NCBI GenBank assembly: GCA_016415585.1
Contig: CP066552.1
Location: forward strand, 2,418,001 to 2,482,000
Direction of reading: 5' to 3'
From: Pectobacterium carotovorum
Lineage (GTDB): Bacteria; Pseudomonadota; Gammaproteobacteria; Enterobacterales; Enterobacteriaceae
Length of the DNA stretch: 64,000 nucleotides
The notes beneath the pieces are model-generated. The model worked only from the letters and a program-made list of their open reading frames with translations. It was not told the origin of the DNA and searched no databases. The position numbers were made by a program, and so were the translations under genes. Numbering within the stretch: position 1 is the stretch's first letter; every line of letters starts with the position of its first letter. Below are positions 28,012-37,700 of the stretch, one piece after another.

Positions 28012-29496
28012 ATGAAAGTTAGAACATTATATATGGCGATGCTGTTTATCTCGCCTAGTTGTTTGGCGTTGTCTGCGGGTGAAAACAATAAAAATATCAA
28101 TCTGACGCATGTCATTTCTGATTACCGGATATCACTTGCGTCACTTCCTCTCGATTATTCTCTCCTGGAAAAACAACAACTCCCCGGGGTTATACTGCAG
28201 AAATATAACCTGAATTCACAGGTGTGGTCTCCACAAGGCGTCGTTTCCCCGGAACGCTGGCAGAACGAGGTGCATATCTATATTCCTGATTCAGCCAGAG
28301 AGAAAAATGCGCTTGTTGTTATCAATAACGGCAGCAACAATAATGACTCAGGCAGCCCTGTGGTGCCCACAAACTTCAGTGAGGAAGAACTTTCACGTAT
28401 TGCGGTTGCCACACGAACTGTTGTTATATCCGTCAGTAACGTTCCTAATCAGGTGCTAAGTTATCAGGGAGTTACAACACCTCTGGGTGAAGATGACAGC
28501 GTGGCATATTCCTGGAAACTGTTTATCGGTGATACTCGGAAATACCAGAACGCGTCCCTTCATATCCCTATGGCGGCGTCGGTATCGCAGGCCTTCAGGC
28601 TGGCGAAGAAAGAACTGGCACAACAGAATATTACTAAATTTATTGTCACCGGAGCCTCCAAACGCGGCTGGGCCGCGTGGCTGACAGCGCTGTCGGACCC
28701 AGACGTCGATGCCGTTGTTCCTTTCGTTGTGGATCTGCTGGATACTAAAAAGTCTCTTGAACACATGTATCAGTCATACGGAAAAAACTGGCCAGTAGCC
28801 TTTTATCCGTATTATAAACAGGGCGTTGACCAGCAGATTGGTACGGATGAATTTGCAAGCCTGATGACGCTTGAAGATCCTCTGACTTATCTGAATACCG
28901 ATATGGGTGACCGCCTGAAAATTGATAAATATATTATTAATGCCAGCGGTGATGATTTCTATGTACCTGACAACAGTCATTTTTATTATGACCTGTTACC
29001 CGGCTCAAAGTCCCTGCGGGTTGTACCTAACTCCACACATAACGGAATTTTGTCTGTTGCGGAGCAGTCGCTGATCACTTTTGTTAACCGTTTTCAGGGG
29101 AAGCAAAAGCTGCCTGAAATTACAGAAAAAGTACAGGGCAGCGGAAATGGGGGAAAAGAACTGATGGTCAGTTTTTCAGAGAAGCCTGCAACAGTTTTAC
29201 AGTGGACAGCAAAGAACCCAGCGGCAAGGGATTTTCGCTATGCGTGCGATGTTAAATACAGTTCAGCTCCCGTCAGTCCGGCAGGCGGCGAGATACTCAG
29301 TATTCCGCTGACAACCCCGGACGGCGGATGGCAGGCGACCTACGTTGAAGCAACCTTCAGCGACGGGTATGTTGCCACAACACAGGTGTACATCACGCCG
29401 GACGAAAAATATCCGGAAACAGCGCCGCCGTCGACAGGGGCTGTCTGTCAGACTCTTCCTGGCCGGGGACTGAATCCCGCATCAGTGAAGCAGTAA
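28012..29496 (+). CDS. PhoPQ-activated pathogenicity-related protein, PqaA-like
   Basis: 494 residues with a Sec signal peptide (MKVRTLYMAMLFISPSCLALSA). It belongs to the PhoPQ-related family typified by Salmonella PqaA, an alpha/beta-hydrolase-like fold. The nucleophile-elbow region is TGASKRGWAAWLTAL, followed by VVPFVVDLLDTKKSLEHMYQSYG, INASGDDFYVPDNS (acid) and VVPNSTHNGI (histidine). It is probably periplasmic or secreted. The start at 28012 follows AAAAGGAG. Direct repeats and a resolvase relic flank it, suggesting horizontal acquisition. Substrate unknown. Confidence 0.82.
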   Translation: MKVRTLYMAMLFISPSCLALSAGENNKNINLTHVISDYRISLASLPLDYSLLEKQQLPGVILQKYNLNSQVWSPQGVVSPERWQNEVHIYIPDSAREKNALVVINNGSNNNDSGSPVVPTNFSEEELSRIAVATRTVVISVSNVPNQVLSYQGVTTPLGEDDSVAYSWKLFIGDTRKYQNASLHIPMAASVSQAFRLAKKELAQQNITKFIVTGASKRGWAAWLTALSDPDVDAVVPFVVDLLDTKKSLEHMYQSYGKNWPVAFYPYYKQGVDQQIGTDEFASLMTLEDPLTYLNTDMGDRLKIDKYIINASGDDFYVPDNSHFYYDLLPGSKSLRVVPNSTHNGILSVAEQSLITFVNRFQGKQKLPEITEKVQGSGNGGKELMVSFSEKPATVLQWTAKNPAARDFRYACDVKYSSAPVSPAGGEILSIPLTTPDGGWQATYVEATFSDGYVATTQVYITPDEKYPETAPPSTGAVCQTLPGRGLNPASVKQ

Positions 29497-29520
29497 TGTC
29501 ACAGCCACAATTCACGTCTG

Positions 29521-29550
29521 TAAACCCGGCGGCAATAGCTGCCGGGTTTA
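29521..29550 (+). terminator. Terminator after the PqaA-like gene
   Basis: A 10-bp stem TAAACCCGGC/GCCGGGTTTA, 24 bases past the stop. Confidence 0.75.
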
Positions 29551-29975
29551 CATGTTGTCATGTTGACGCTTCGCTCACGTTAAGTCTAAAAGGACAGATA
29601 TATTCATGGGAATTTCTACACACAAGCTTTCTGACGGCATCGTTTTCAACATAACGAGTCGTACATTATGCGAACCAATGGGCAAGGAGACTGAATCTGG
29701 CGTTCTGGCCAGCGTGATTGGCTTCATCCGTTATCGCTGATACGTTCTCTTGTCTTCGACCATCAGCCGCTTAAATCGTTGAACAAGGTTTCAAAGAAAT
29801 CATGCGGATCAGGTTTACATAAAAATTCCTCAAGCACAGAACAGACAGAAAAAATGTTTTCCGCTGCGGAGCCACCTAACAAAACCATTAAACACCCGCC
29901 CCTACTCCTTCGCATACAAATACACCGAACGGATTTTCGCAGTATGCGCGATTGCCTTTCCGCGTTGATAACCCG
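29551..29975. other. Intergenic region, repeat copy only
   Basis: 425 bp. The only recognisable item is direct-repeat copy 2 at 29663-29706. A 66-codon open frame at 29779-29979 has no ribosome site and no recognisable product. Confidence 0.45.
29663..29706 (+). repeat. Direct repeat, copy 2
   Basis: ACATTATGCGAACCAATGG, one mismatch to copy 1 over 19 bases, then a looser match ending GTTCT. Confidence 0.6.
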
Positions 29976-30503
29976 CTAAGTACGCCCAGAATGATTATCC
30001 AACCCTCGCAACAGTATCGCAAGATTAGCGTCAAGCGCAGCCAGAACCTCGGCAGGCAGCACCGATAACACCTGACGCTCATTCTCAATGTGTGCTTCAA
30101 CCGCGCAATTAATCAGTTCAAGCCCCGTGCTAGTGAGTTGCACGAGCATACTGCGTGCATCCTGTTCATTCTGCACGCGTTCGATAAATCCGCGGGTTTC
30201 AAGACGTTTGAGTCGGTGAGTCATGGTGCCTGACGTCACCATCAGCGCAGAGAACAGCTCCGTCGGACTAAGGCAATGTGGTGCACCAGCACGCCGCAGC
30301 GTGGCAAGCATATCAAACTCCCAACCGCTCAGCTCGAATCTGGAGAAACAGGATTCCAGATGCTGATCCATGAGTACAGCACATCGTCTGAGGCGTCCAA
30401 TCGGTCCCATGGGGCTGGCATCCAGATCGGGCCGTTCGCGCCGCCACTGTTCAAGGATGGCATCTACCGCATCGTATTCGCGTTCGCTGGTTTGATTTTT
30501 CAT
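29976..30503 (-). CDS. MarR-family regulator
   Basis: 175 residues. The winged helix is at about 85-140 (LSPTELFSALMVTSGTMTHRLKRLETRGFIERVQNEQDARSMLVQLT). Divergent from the EamA exporter 62 bp away, with two copies of the same 18-bp palindrome between them, so it is probably an autorepressor that also controls the exporter. The ATG lies one base from the first palindrome. The inducer is unknown. Confidence 0.85.
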   Translation of the reverse strand: MKNQTSEREYDAVDAILEQWRRERPDLDASPMGPIGRLRRCAVLMDQHLESCFSRFELSGWEFDMLATLRRAGAPHCLSPTELFSALMVTSGTMTHRLKRLETRGFIERVQNEQDARSMLVQLTSTGLELINCAVEAHIENERQVLSVLPAEVLAALDANLAILLRGLDNHSGRT

Positions 30504-30504
30504 T

Positions 30505-30522
30505 TATCTTGACTTCAAGGTA
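30505..30522. promoter_or_regulatory. Predicted MarR operator 1
   Basis: The near-palindrome TATCTTGACTTCAAGGTA directly upstream of the MarR start codon. Confidence 0.7.
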
Positions 30523-30542
30523 ATTAATCAACACTATCATGA

Positions 30543-30560
30543 TATCTTGAATTGAAGGTA
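30543..30560. promoter_or_regulatory. Predicted MarR operator 2, overlapping the exporter ribosome site
   Basis: TATCTTGAATTGAAGGTA, 16 of 18 bases as in operator 1. Its right half includes GAAGG, the Shine-Dalgarno of the EamA gene. Confidence 0.7.
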
Positions 30561-30565
30561 AAGTC

Positions 30566-31438
30566 ATGAACACTACATCCTCACCACACTATTGGCGTGA
30601 CGTCATACTCACGGCGCTGGCTCCCGCGATTTGGGGATCTACCTACATTGTGACATCAGAAATTCTGCCACCGGATCGTCCCTTTACGGCGGCGCTTATC
30701 CGCGTGCTGCCTGCGGGTCTGCTACTGCTCTTATTCACTCGCCGTTTTCCCGCCCGGCAAGACTGGTGGCGAGTGGTCGTACTCAGCGCCCTGAATATCG
30801 GCGTTTTTCAGGCTCTGCTGTTCGTCGCCGCTTACCGTTTACCTGGCGGGCTGGCTGCGGTACTTGGCGCGATCCAGCCGCTGTTGGTCATGGTGTTAGT
30901 CTGGGTAGTGGATCATCGTGCGCCCAGACTGGCTACGCTGTGGTCAGCGATCATCGGTGTGGGCGGCATGGCTATTTTACTGCTGTCGCCGCAGACGACA
31001 TTTGAGCCCGTGGGCGTCGCGGCCGCTCTGCTGGGTGCGGTCTGTATGGCGACGGGAGTCTGGTTAACGCGTCGCTGGCAACTTGATTTGCCCGTACTGC
31101 CGCTGACCGGCTGGCAACTCTTTATCGGTGGGTTGATGCTGGCCCCCGTCGCGTGGGTAGTCGATGCGCCTCTACCTGCGTTAACGCTGTCGCAATACGC
31201 CGCCTATATCTATCTCTGCTTGGCTGGTGCTGTGATCTCTTATGGGCTGTGGTTTCGTGGCATAACCCGTCTGCCGACAATTGCCGTTGCGTCATTGGGA
31301 TTATTGAGTCCGTTAACTGCCGTCGTGCTGGGCTGGGCGTTACTTTCACAGTCGATGACCGGTACGGCGTTTCTGGGTTTGGCGATCGTCTTAGCCAGCG
31401 TCTTCGCCGTGCAATGGACGACGGCGCGAAGCAAGTAA
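30566..31438 (+). CDS. EamA/DMT-family exporter
   Basis: 290 residues with ten predicted transmembrane segments in two EamA repeats (APAIWGSTYIVTSEILPPDRP at the start, then a second repeat from about 150). Drug/metabolite transporters of this class export amino acids or metabolites. AAGG lies 6-9 bases before the ATG. It is divergent from its likely MarR regulator. The substrate is not predictable. Confidence 0.85.
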   Translation: MNTTSSPHYWRDVILTALAPAIWGSTYIVTSEILPPDRPFTAALIRVLPAGLLLLLFTRRFPARQDWWRVVVLSALNIGVFQALLFVAAYRLPGGLAAVLGAIQPLLVMVLVWVVDHRAPRLATLWSAIIGVGGMAILLLSPQTTFEPVGVAAALLGAVCMATGVWLTRRWQLDLPVLPLTGWQLFIGGLMLAPVAWVVDAPLPALTLSQYAAYIYLCLAGAVISYGLWFRGITRLPTIAVASLGLLSPLTAVVLGWALLSQSMTGTAFLGLAIVLASVFAVQWTTARSK

Positions 31439-31496
31439 TCGACTGAGCTGCCGATGACGATCGTTGTTGGCGGGGAAAGATAAAAAGGAAACGATT

Positions 31497-31529
31497 AAAA
31501 CAGCAGCGTTATCATAACGCCGCTGTTTT
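31497..31529. terminator. Strong terminator between the EamA gene and narI
   Basis: AAAACAGC/GCTGTTTT arms continued by GCGTT/AACGC give a long hairpin with A- and T-rich flanks, usable in both directions. Confidence 0.85.
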
Positions 31530-31706
31530 AAATTGATGACTGATCTATTTGTAAAACGAAAACGGGGTAATGGAATAGAAGAGTAAAGCGTCCGCGCCAG
31601 GGATGGCGCGGCTCGAGCTTACAGGGAGGTACTTGCAGCGTCTTTACGATCTATCCATTATCCCCGCTTCACGTACTTCATCAGCAAGCCTTATTTTCTA
31701 TCATAC

Positions 31707-32411
31707 TTAGCGACGGTTACGCACTAACTGGTAGCGACGCGTCAGATACTCGACCGGTGCGCTCCAGATGTGAACCAGACGGCAGAACGGGAACAGAACG
31801 AACAGCGTCAGACCCAACACGATGTGCAGCTTAAAGATCAGCGCAACACCCGCCAGATGCTCAGATGCTCCACCCTGGAAGAACGCCACGCTCTGCGCCC
31901 AACCGACCAGTTTTAGCATTTCACTGCCGTCCATATGCTGTGCAGAGAACGGGATGGTCAGTAGACCCAAACCCGCCTGAATCACCAGCAGAGACAGAAT
32001 GAGAATGTCGCCAACGCTGGACGTGGCACGAATGCGTGGGTTGGTCAGACGGCGTTTTAACAGCAGCACGCCACCGACAAACGTCAGCAGACCTGCCGCA
32101 CCACCGCCGAACATCGCCATTTTCTGTTTTACATCCATTGGCAGGAAGGCTTCGTACATCCAGTGCGGCGTCAACATACCGAGGAAGTGCCCGGCAAAGA
32201 CGCCCAGAATCCCCAGATGGAACAGGTTAGACGCCAGACGCATCCCTTTCTTATCCAGCATTTGGCTCGAACCTGCGCGCCAGCTGTACTGGCCGTAGTC
32301 ATAACGCAGCCAACTGCCAATCAGGAAAATAGCCATCGCCAAGTAGGGATAGATGTCAAAAAAGAACACATTACTGAAGTTGATAAATGAAGAGTTCGTG
32401 ATTGCACTCAT
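31707..32411 (-). CDS. narI: Respiratory nitrate reductase A gamma subunit NarI
   Basis: 234 residues, cytochrome b subunit anchoring NarGH to the inner membrane and oxidising quinol. Five transmembrane helices. Heme-ligand histidines are visible in [15 protein letters not shown] (about 67-81) and near [18 protein letters not shown]. The C-terminus has [24 protein letters not shown], as in E. coli NarI. The start overlaps the narJ stop by one base (TAATG). Last gene of narGHJI. Confidence 0.95.
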   Translation of the reverse strand: MSAITNSSFINFSNVFFFDIYPYLAMAIFLIGSWLRYDYGQYSWRAGSSQMLDKKGMRLASNLFHLGILGVFAGHFLGMLTPHWMYEAFLPMDVKQKMAMFGGGAAGLLTFVGGVLLLKRRLTNPRIRATSSVGDILILSLLVIQAGLGLLTIPFSAQHMDGSEMLKLVGWAQSVAFFQGGASEHLAGVALIFKLHIVLGLTLFVLFPFCRLVHIWSAPVEYLTRRYQLVRNRR

Positions 32412-33130
32412 TAGCGTTGCCCTCCCGCCGATGTCGCGTCAAGATTCAGATATTGCGGCACCACCGCGCCAGCGAAGCGGCGTTGGTGTTGCGTTTGTTG
32501 GGCCGATGCGCAGCCTTCTTCGCCGAGGAACTTAACCTGTTCCTCTTCCCACACGGCATCCAGCGCCTGCGGCGTGTCGTCACGCGCTTCGTCAGCCACC
32601 TGATGTGTGACATCGTCACTTTTCAGGTCGCTACCGGACAACGCCAACAGCAGATCGAACAGCGTGGCATAGCTGCTGTCACGCTGCTGTAAACGCGCGC
32701 CAATCAACGCCAGAATCGGCGCGATGTCGAGTAAACCCGTGCGACTCTGCGCGGGCTCCAGACGAGACAGGTACTCAAGATACAGCGGCAGGTAGTCCGG
32801 CAGCTCACGGCAATCCAGCGCCAGACCGGCATCCTGATATTGCTGCATGAGATCGACCATCGCCTGACCACGATCGCGAGACTCACCGTGAACGTGTTCG
32901 AACAGCAGCAGCGAGGTCGCCCGACCGCGGTCAAACAGGCCGCTATACTCCGCCTGTTTGTCCAACAGATCCTGCGCGCACAGCGTGTTGATGAACTGCA
33001 TGAGCTGATGACTCTCACGCAGCGGTAAAGCATCAGCCTGCTCTACCGCTTCGATCAACTCAGCCCGGTTTTCCCACAGCTCGCTATCGGGATAGTCCAG
33101 CAGGCGGGCAATAATCCGCAGGCTAATCAT
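32411..33130 (-). CDS. narJ: Nitrate reductase assembly chaperone NarJ
   Basis: 239 residues, a cytosolic chaperone that binds the NarG N-terminus and controls molybdenum cofactor insertion and membrane attachment. All-helical; conserved [17 protein letters not shown] at the start, [19 protein letters not shown] and [11 protein letters not shown] in the middle. It overlaps narH by 8 bp and narI by 1 bp, consistent with coupled translation. Confidence 0.94.
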   Translation of the reverse strand: MISLRIIARLLDYPDSELWENRAELIEAVEQADALPLRESHQLMQFINTLCAQDLLDKQAEYSGLFDRGRATSLLLFEHVHGESRDRGQAMVDLMQQYQDAGLALDCRELPDYLPLYLEYLSRLEPAQSRTGLLDIAPILALIGARLQQRDSSYATLFDLLLALSGSDLKSDDVTHQVADEARDDTPQALDAVWEEEQVKFLGEEGCASAQQTQHQRRFAGAVVPQYLNLDATSAGGQR

Positions 33131-34703
33131 GGTTCGTCTCCCGCATGATTTTGCTGTTCATGTCACGCGTTTTGCTGCTGACATCGATGGCATCAATACG
33201 TTTGCTGTTGAACAGATTGAATTTGGTATCGCTACCGTGGCAACCATCGCCAAAGCTGAAGCCGCAGCCTTTGCTTTCTGGGAATGCTTCACGCGCCAGC
33301 TCACGATGGCTTGATGGAATCACGAAACGGTCTTCGTAGTTCGCAATCGCCAGATAGCGGTACATTTCCTGCGCCTGCGCTTCAGTCAGCCCAACCTGCT
33401 CCAGCGCGCTGGCATCAATTTTGCCTTCTACGGTTTCTGCACGTTTGTAGTGACGCATCGCCAGCATACGTTTCAGCGCCAGCAATACGGGCTCGGTATC
33501 GCCTGCGGTCAGCAGGTTCGCCAGATATTGCACCGGGATACGCAGGCTTTCGACGTCCGGCAATACGCCAGTGTGCGCCAATTGACCCGCATCCGCGGCA
33601 GACTGAATCGGTGACAACGGCGGCACGTACCACACCATCGGCAGCGTGCGGTATTCTGGGTGCAGCGGCAGCGCCAGCTTCCAGTCCATCGCCATTTTGT
33701 ACACCGGCGACTGTTGTGCCGCTTCAATGACGCTGTTTGGAATGCCATCTTTCAGCGCTTGTTCAATGACTTTCGGGTCGTGCGGGTCAAGGAACACATT
33801 CAGTTGGCTCTGGTACAGATCTTTCTCGTTTTCCACAGAAGCCGCTTGCTCGATGCGGTCTGCATCATAGAGCAATACGCCCAGATAGCGGATACGTCCG
33901 ACGCAGGTTTCTGAACAGAGTGTCGGTTGACCGCTTTCGATACGCGGGTAGCAGAAAATACATTTTTCTGATTTGCCGCTCTTCCAGTTGAAGTAGATCT
34001 TCTTGTACGGGCAACCGGTCAAACACATACGCCAGCCGCGACACTTGTCCTGATCGATCAGGACGATGCCGTCTTCGCCGCGTTTGTAGATCGCGCCGCT
34101 CGGACAGGTCGCCACACACGCTGGGTTCAGGCAGTGCTCGCACAGACGCGGCAAATACATCATGAACGTGTTTTCGAACTGGCCGTACATCTCTTTCTGC
34201 ATTTCGTTGAAATGGACAGGATCGAAGTTCTTATCCTTGGAGCGTTTGCTGAATTCACCACCCAGATCGTCTTCCCAGTTCGGGCCGTTCTCGATTTTCT
34301 TCATCCGCTGACCGGTAATCAGCGAGCGCGGACGGGCGACAGGCTGATGCTTGCCTTCCGGCGCTTTACGCAGATTCTGGTAGTCGTAGTCGAACGGCTC
34401 ATAGTAGTCGTCGATTTCCGGTACATCTGGGTTAGCAAAGATTTTGGACAACACGCTGATGCGGTTACCCATACGCGGTTCGAGCTTGCCGCTGATTTTA
34501 CGGATCCAGCCGCCCTTCCATTTTTCCTGATCTTCCCAGGCATGGGGATAACCCACGCCCGGTTTGGTTTCGACGTTGTTGAACCAGGCGTATTCCATCC
34601 CTTCACGGCTGGTCCAGACGTTTTTACAGCTAACGGAGCAGGTGTGACAGCCGATGCATTTGTCCAGATTCAGCACCATGCCCACTTGTGAACGAATTTT
34701 CAT
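33123..34703 (-). CDS. narH: Nitrate reductase A beta subunit NarH
   Basis: 526 residues, the iron-sulphur electron-transfer subunit. Four Cys clusters are visible: CIGCHTCSVSC near the N-terminus, CEHCLNPACVATCPSG, CRGWRMCLTGCPYKK (where Trp replaces one Cys, giving the [3Fe-4S] cluster, as in E. coli) and CIFCYPRIESGQPTLCSETC. It passes electrons from NarI to NarG on the cytoplasmic face. The start overlaps the narG stop (TGATG). Confidence 0.96.
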   Translation of the reverse strand: MKIRSQVGMVLNLDKCIGCHTCSVSCKNVWTSREGMEYAWFNNVETKPGVGYPHAWEDQEKWKGGWIRKISGKLEPRMGNRISVLSKIFANPDVPEIDDYYEPFDYDYQNLRKAPEGKHQPVARPRSLITGQRMKKIENGPNWEDDLGGEFSKRSKDKNFDPVHFNEMQKEMYGQFENTFMMYLPRLCEHCLNPACVATCPSGAIYKRGEDGIVLIDQDKCRGWRMCLTGCPYKKIYFNWKSGKSEKCIFCYPRIESGQPTLCSETCVGRIRYLGVLLYDADRIEQAASVENEKDLYQSQLNVFLDPHDPKVIEQALKDGIPNSVIEAAQQSPVYKMAMDWKLALPLHPEYRTLPMVWYVPPLSPIQSAADAGQLAHTGVLPDVESLRIPVQYLANLLTAGDTEPVLLALKRMLAMRHYKRAETVEGKIDASALEQVGLTEAQAQEMYRYLAIANYEDRFVIPSSHRELAREAFPESKGCGFSFGDGCHGSDTKFNLFNSKRIDAIDVSSKTRDMNSKIMRETNHD

Positions 34704-37700
34704 CAGGCTTTCTCCTGCTGTACCGCTTTCTGTACATAGTCCTGGCCTTCATCATCCAGCCAGTCGATGCGTTTCATTTTACGAACCACGACGAACTCAT
34801 CACGGTTTGACCCGACGGTGCCGTAGTAGTTAAAGCCATAAGCCAATTGGGCATAGCCGCCGATCATATGGGTCGGTTTCGGCGTGATACGGGTTACCGA
34901 GTTGTGAATACCGCCGCGCTGCTGGGTAATTTCCGATCCCGGCAGGTTAATAATGCGTTCCTGCGCGTGGTACATCATGGTCATTCCCGCTGGCACACGC
35001 TGGCTGATAACCGCACGCGCCGTCAGCGCACCGTTGGCGTTAAACGCTTCTACCCAGTCGTTATCCGCAATACCCAAATCGCTGGCATCGTCTTCGCTCA
35101 GCCAGATAATCGGACCACCGCGACCCAGCGTCAGCATCAACAGGTTGTCGCTATACGTGGAGTGAATGCCCCATTTCTGGTGCGGCGTCAGGAAGTTCAG
35201 TGGTTTTTCCGGGTTGCCGTTAGGCTTCTTATTCATCACCGGCTCAGCCGCACGGGTATCAACCGGCGGACGGTATACCAACAGGCTTTCACCGAAGGCA
35301 CGCATCCACTCATGGTCTTGATACAGCTGTTGGCGGCCAGACAGCGTACGCCACGGAATCAGCTCATGAACGTTGGTATAACAGGCGTTATAGGAAACGT
35401 GTTCGTCTTCCAAACCAGACCAGGTCGGGCTGGAGATGATCTTGCGCGGCTGCGCCTGAATATCGCGGAAGCGAATTTTCTCGTCTTCTTTATTCAGTGC
35501 CAGATGCGTGTGGTCACGACCGGTGAATTTGCTCAGCGCTTCCCACGCCTTCACGGCCACCTGACCATTGGTTTCCGGGGCCAGAGACAGAATCACTTCT
35601 GCCGCATCGATCGCCGTTTCAATCTTCGGACGACCTGCCGCCGCACCGTCAGCCTTGGTGTAGTTCAGTTTTTTCAGGAAATCGACTTCGGTCTGTGTGT
35701 TCCAACCGATGCCTTTACCGCCGTTGCCCAGCTTGTCCATCAACGGACCAAGCGAGGTGAAACGCTCGTACAGGTTCGGGTAATCGCGCTCCACCATCAT
35801 CAGGTGGGGTGCAGTTTTGCCCGGAATCAAATCGCATTCGCCTTTTTTCCAGTCATCCACGCCGAACGGCTGCGCCATTTCTGCTGGGGAATCGTGTTGG
35901 ATTGGCAAGGTAACCAGATCGGTTTCCTGACCAAGGTGTCCCTGACAGACGCGGGAGAAGGTTTTCGCGATACCTTTGTAGATTTCCCAGTCGCTTTTGG
36001 AATCCCACGCCGGATCGACAGCCGCAGACAACGGGTGAATAAACGGATGCATATCCGAGGTATTCATGTCGTCTTTTTCGTACCAGGTTGCCGTTGGCAG
36101 GACGATGTCGGAATACAGGCAGGTGCTGGACATACGGAAATCAAGCGTCACCACCAGATCCAGTTTGCCTTCAACGCCTTGATCGCGCCATTCCACTTCT
36201 TCCGGCTTCACGCTGCCCGCCGTGCCCAAATCTTGCCCTTGAATACCGTGCTCCGTACCCAGAAGGTACTTCAGCATGTATTCGTGGCCTTTACCGGAGG
36301 AACCCAGCAGGTTAGAACGCCAGATGAACAGGTTGCGCGGGTAGTTTTGCGGGCTATCTGGCTGTTCAGCGGCAAATTTGATTTCGCCTGATTTCAACGC
36401 GGCAACGGTATATTCCTGCGGCGTGACACCGGCGGCACGCGCTTTTTCTGCGATATCCAGCGGGTTAACGTTCAACTGCGGTGCAGATGGCAGCCAGCCC
36501 ATACGTTCGGCACGCACGTTGAAGTCAATCATGCTGCCAGTAAAGCGGGATTTATCCGCCAGCGGTGACAGCAATTCCTGCGGCGCGACGGTTTCATAAC
36601 GCCACTGGCTGGAATGGTTATAGAAGAACGACGTACTGTTCATGTGACGAGGCGGACGCTGCCAGTCCAGGCCAAACGCCAACGGCGTCCAACCGGTTTG
36701 CGGACGCAGTTTTTCTTGTCCGACGTAGTGCGCCCAACCGCCACCGCTCTGACCGACACAGCCGCAGAAGACCAGCATGTTGATGATGCCGCGGTAGTTC
36801 ATGTCCATGTGATACCAGTGGTTGATACCGGCACCGACGATGATCATGGAACGACCGTGCGTTTTATCGGCGTTATCCGCAAATTCACGCGCAATGCGGA
36901 TGATGTTCTGACGAGAAACGCCCGTAATTTTCTCAGCCCAGGCTGGGCTGTACGCTTTCACATCGTCGTAATCGCGCGCGCAGTTGTCGTCGCCCAGACC
37001 ACGATCCAGGCCGTAGTTCGCCATTGTCAGGTCATACACGCAGGCAACCAGCGCTTCGCTACCGTCAGCCAGCGTCAGGCGCTTAACCGGCAGTTTGTGC
37101 AGCAGGATTTCTTCTAGCGCAACGTTGTTGAAATGTTCGCTGACCGCGCCGCCAAAATACGGGAAGCCGACATCAACCACATCGTCGTGCGACCCCAACA
37201 GGCTCAAGCGCAGCTTCACTTCTTCTCCGCTCACGCCGTCGCGTTGTTCCAGGTTCCATTTGCCCTGATCGCCCCAACGGTAGCCGATCGACCCTTGCGG
37301 AGCCGTCAGGTTGCCGCTTTCATCGTCAATCGCGATGGTTTTCCACTGCGGGTTGTTGTCTTGGCCGAGGTTGTCCACCAGATCGGAGGCACGCAGCATA
37401 CGACCCGCCGCGTAGTAGCCATCTTCACGCGGCTCCAGCAGCACCAGCATCGGTAAGTCCGTGTATTGACGAACGTACTCGCTGAAATACTGGCTCGGTT
37501 TGTCGAGGTGGAACTCTTTCAGAATAACGTGGCCCATTGCCAGCGCCATGGCGCTGTCGGTACCTTGTTTCGGGTTCAGCCAGTGGTCGCACAGCTTGGC
37601 GATTTCAGCGTAGTCCGGCGTGACCGCAACGGTTTTGGTGCCTTTGTAGCGAACTTCCGTAAAGAAGTGGGCATCTGGCGTACGGGTTTGCGGAACGTTA

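Noticed and set aside
34847..36391. 514-codon plus-strand frame
   Set aside because: It is antisense to narG, whose identity is certain; long antisense frames are expected in GC-rich codon patterns.
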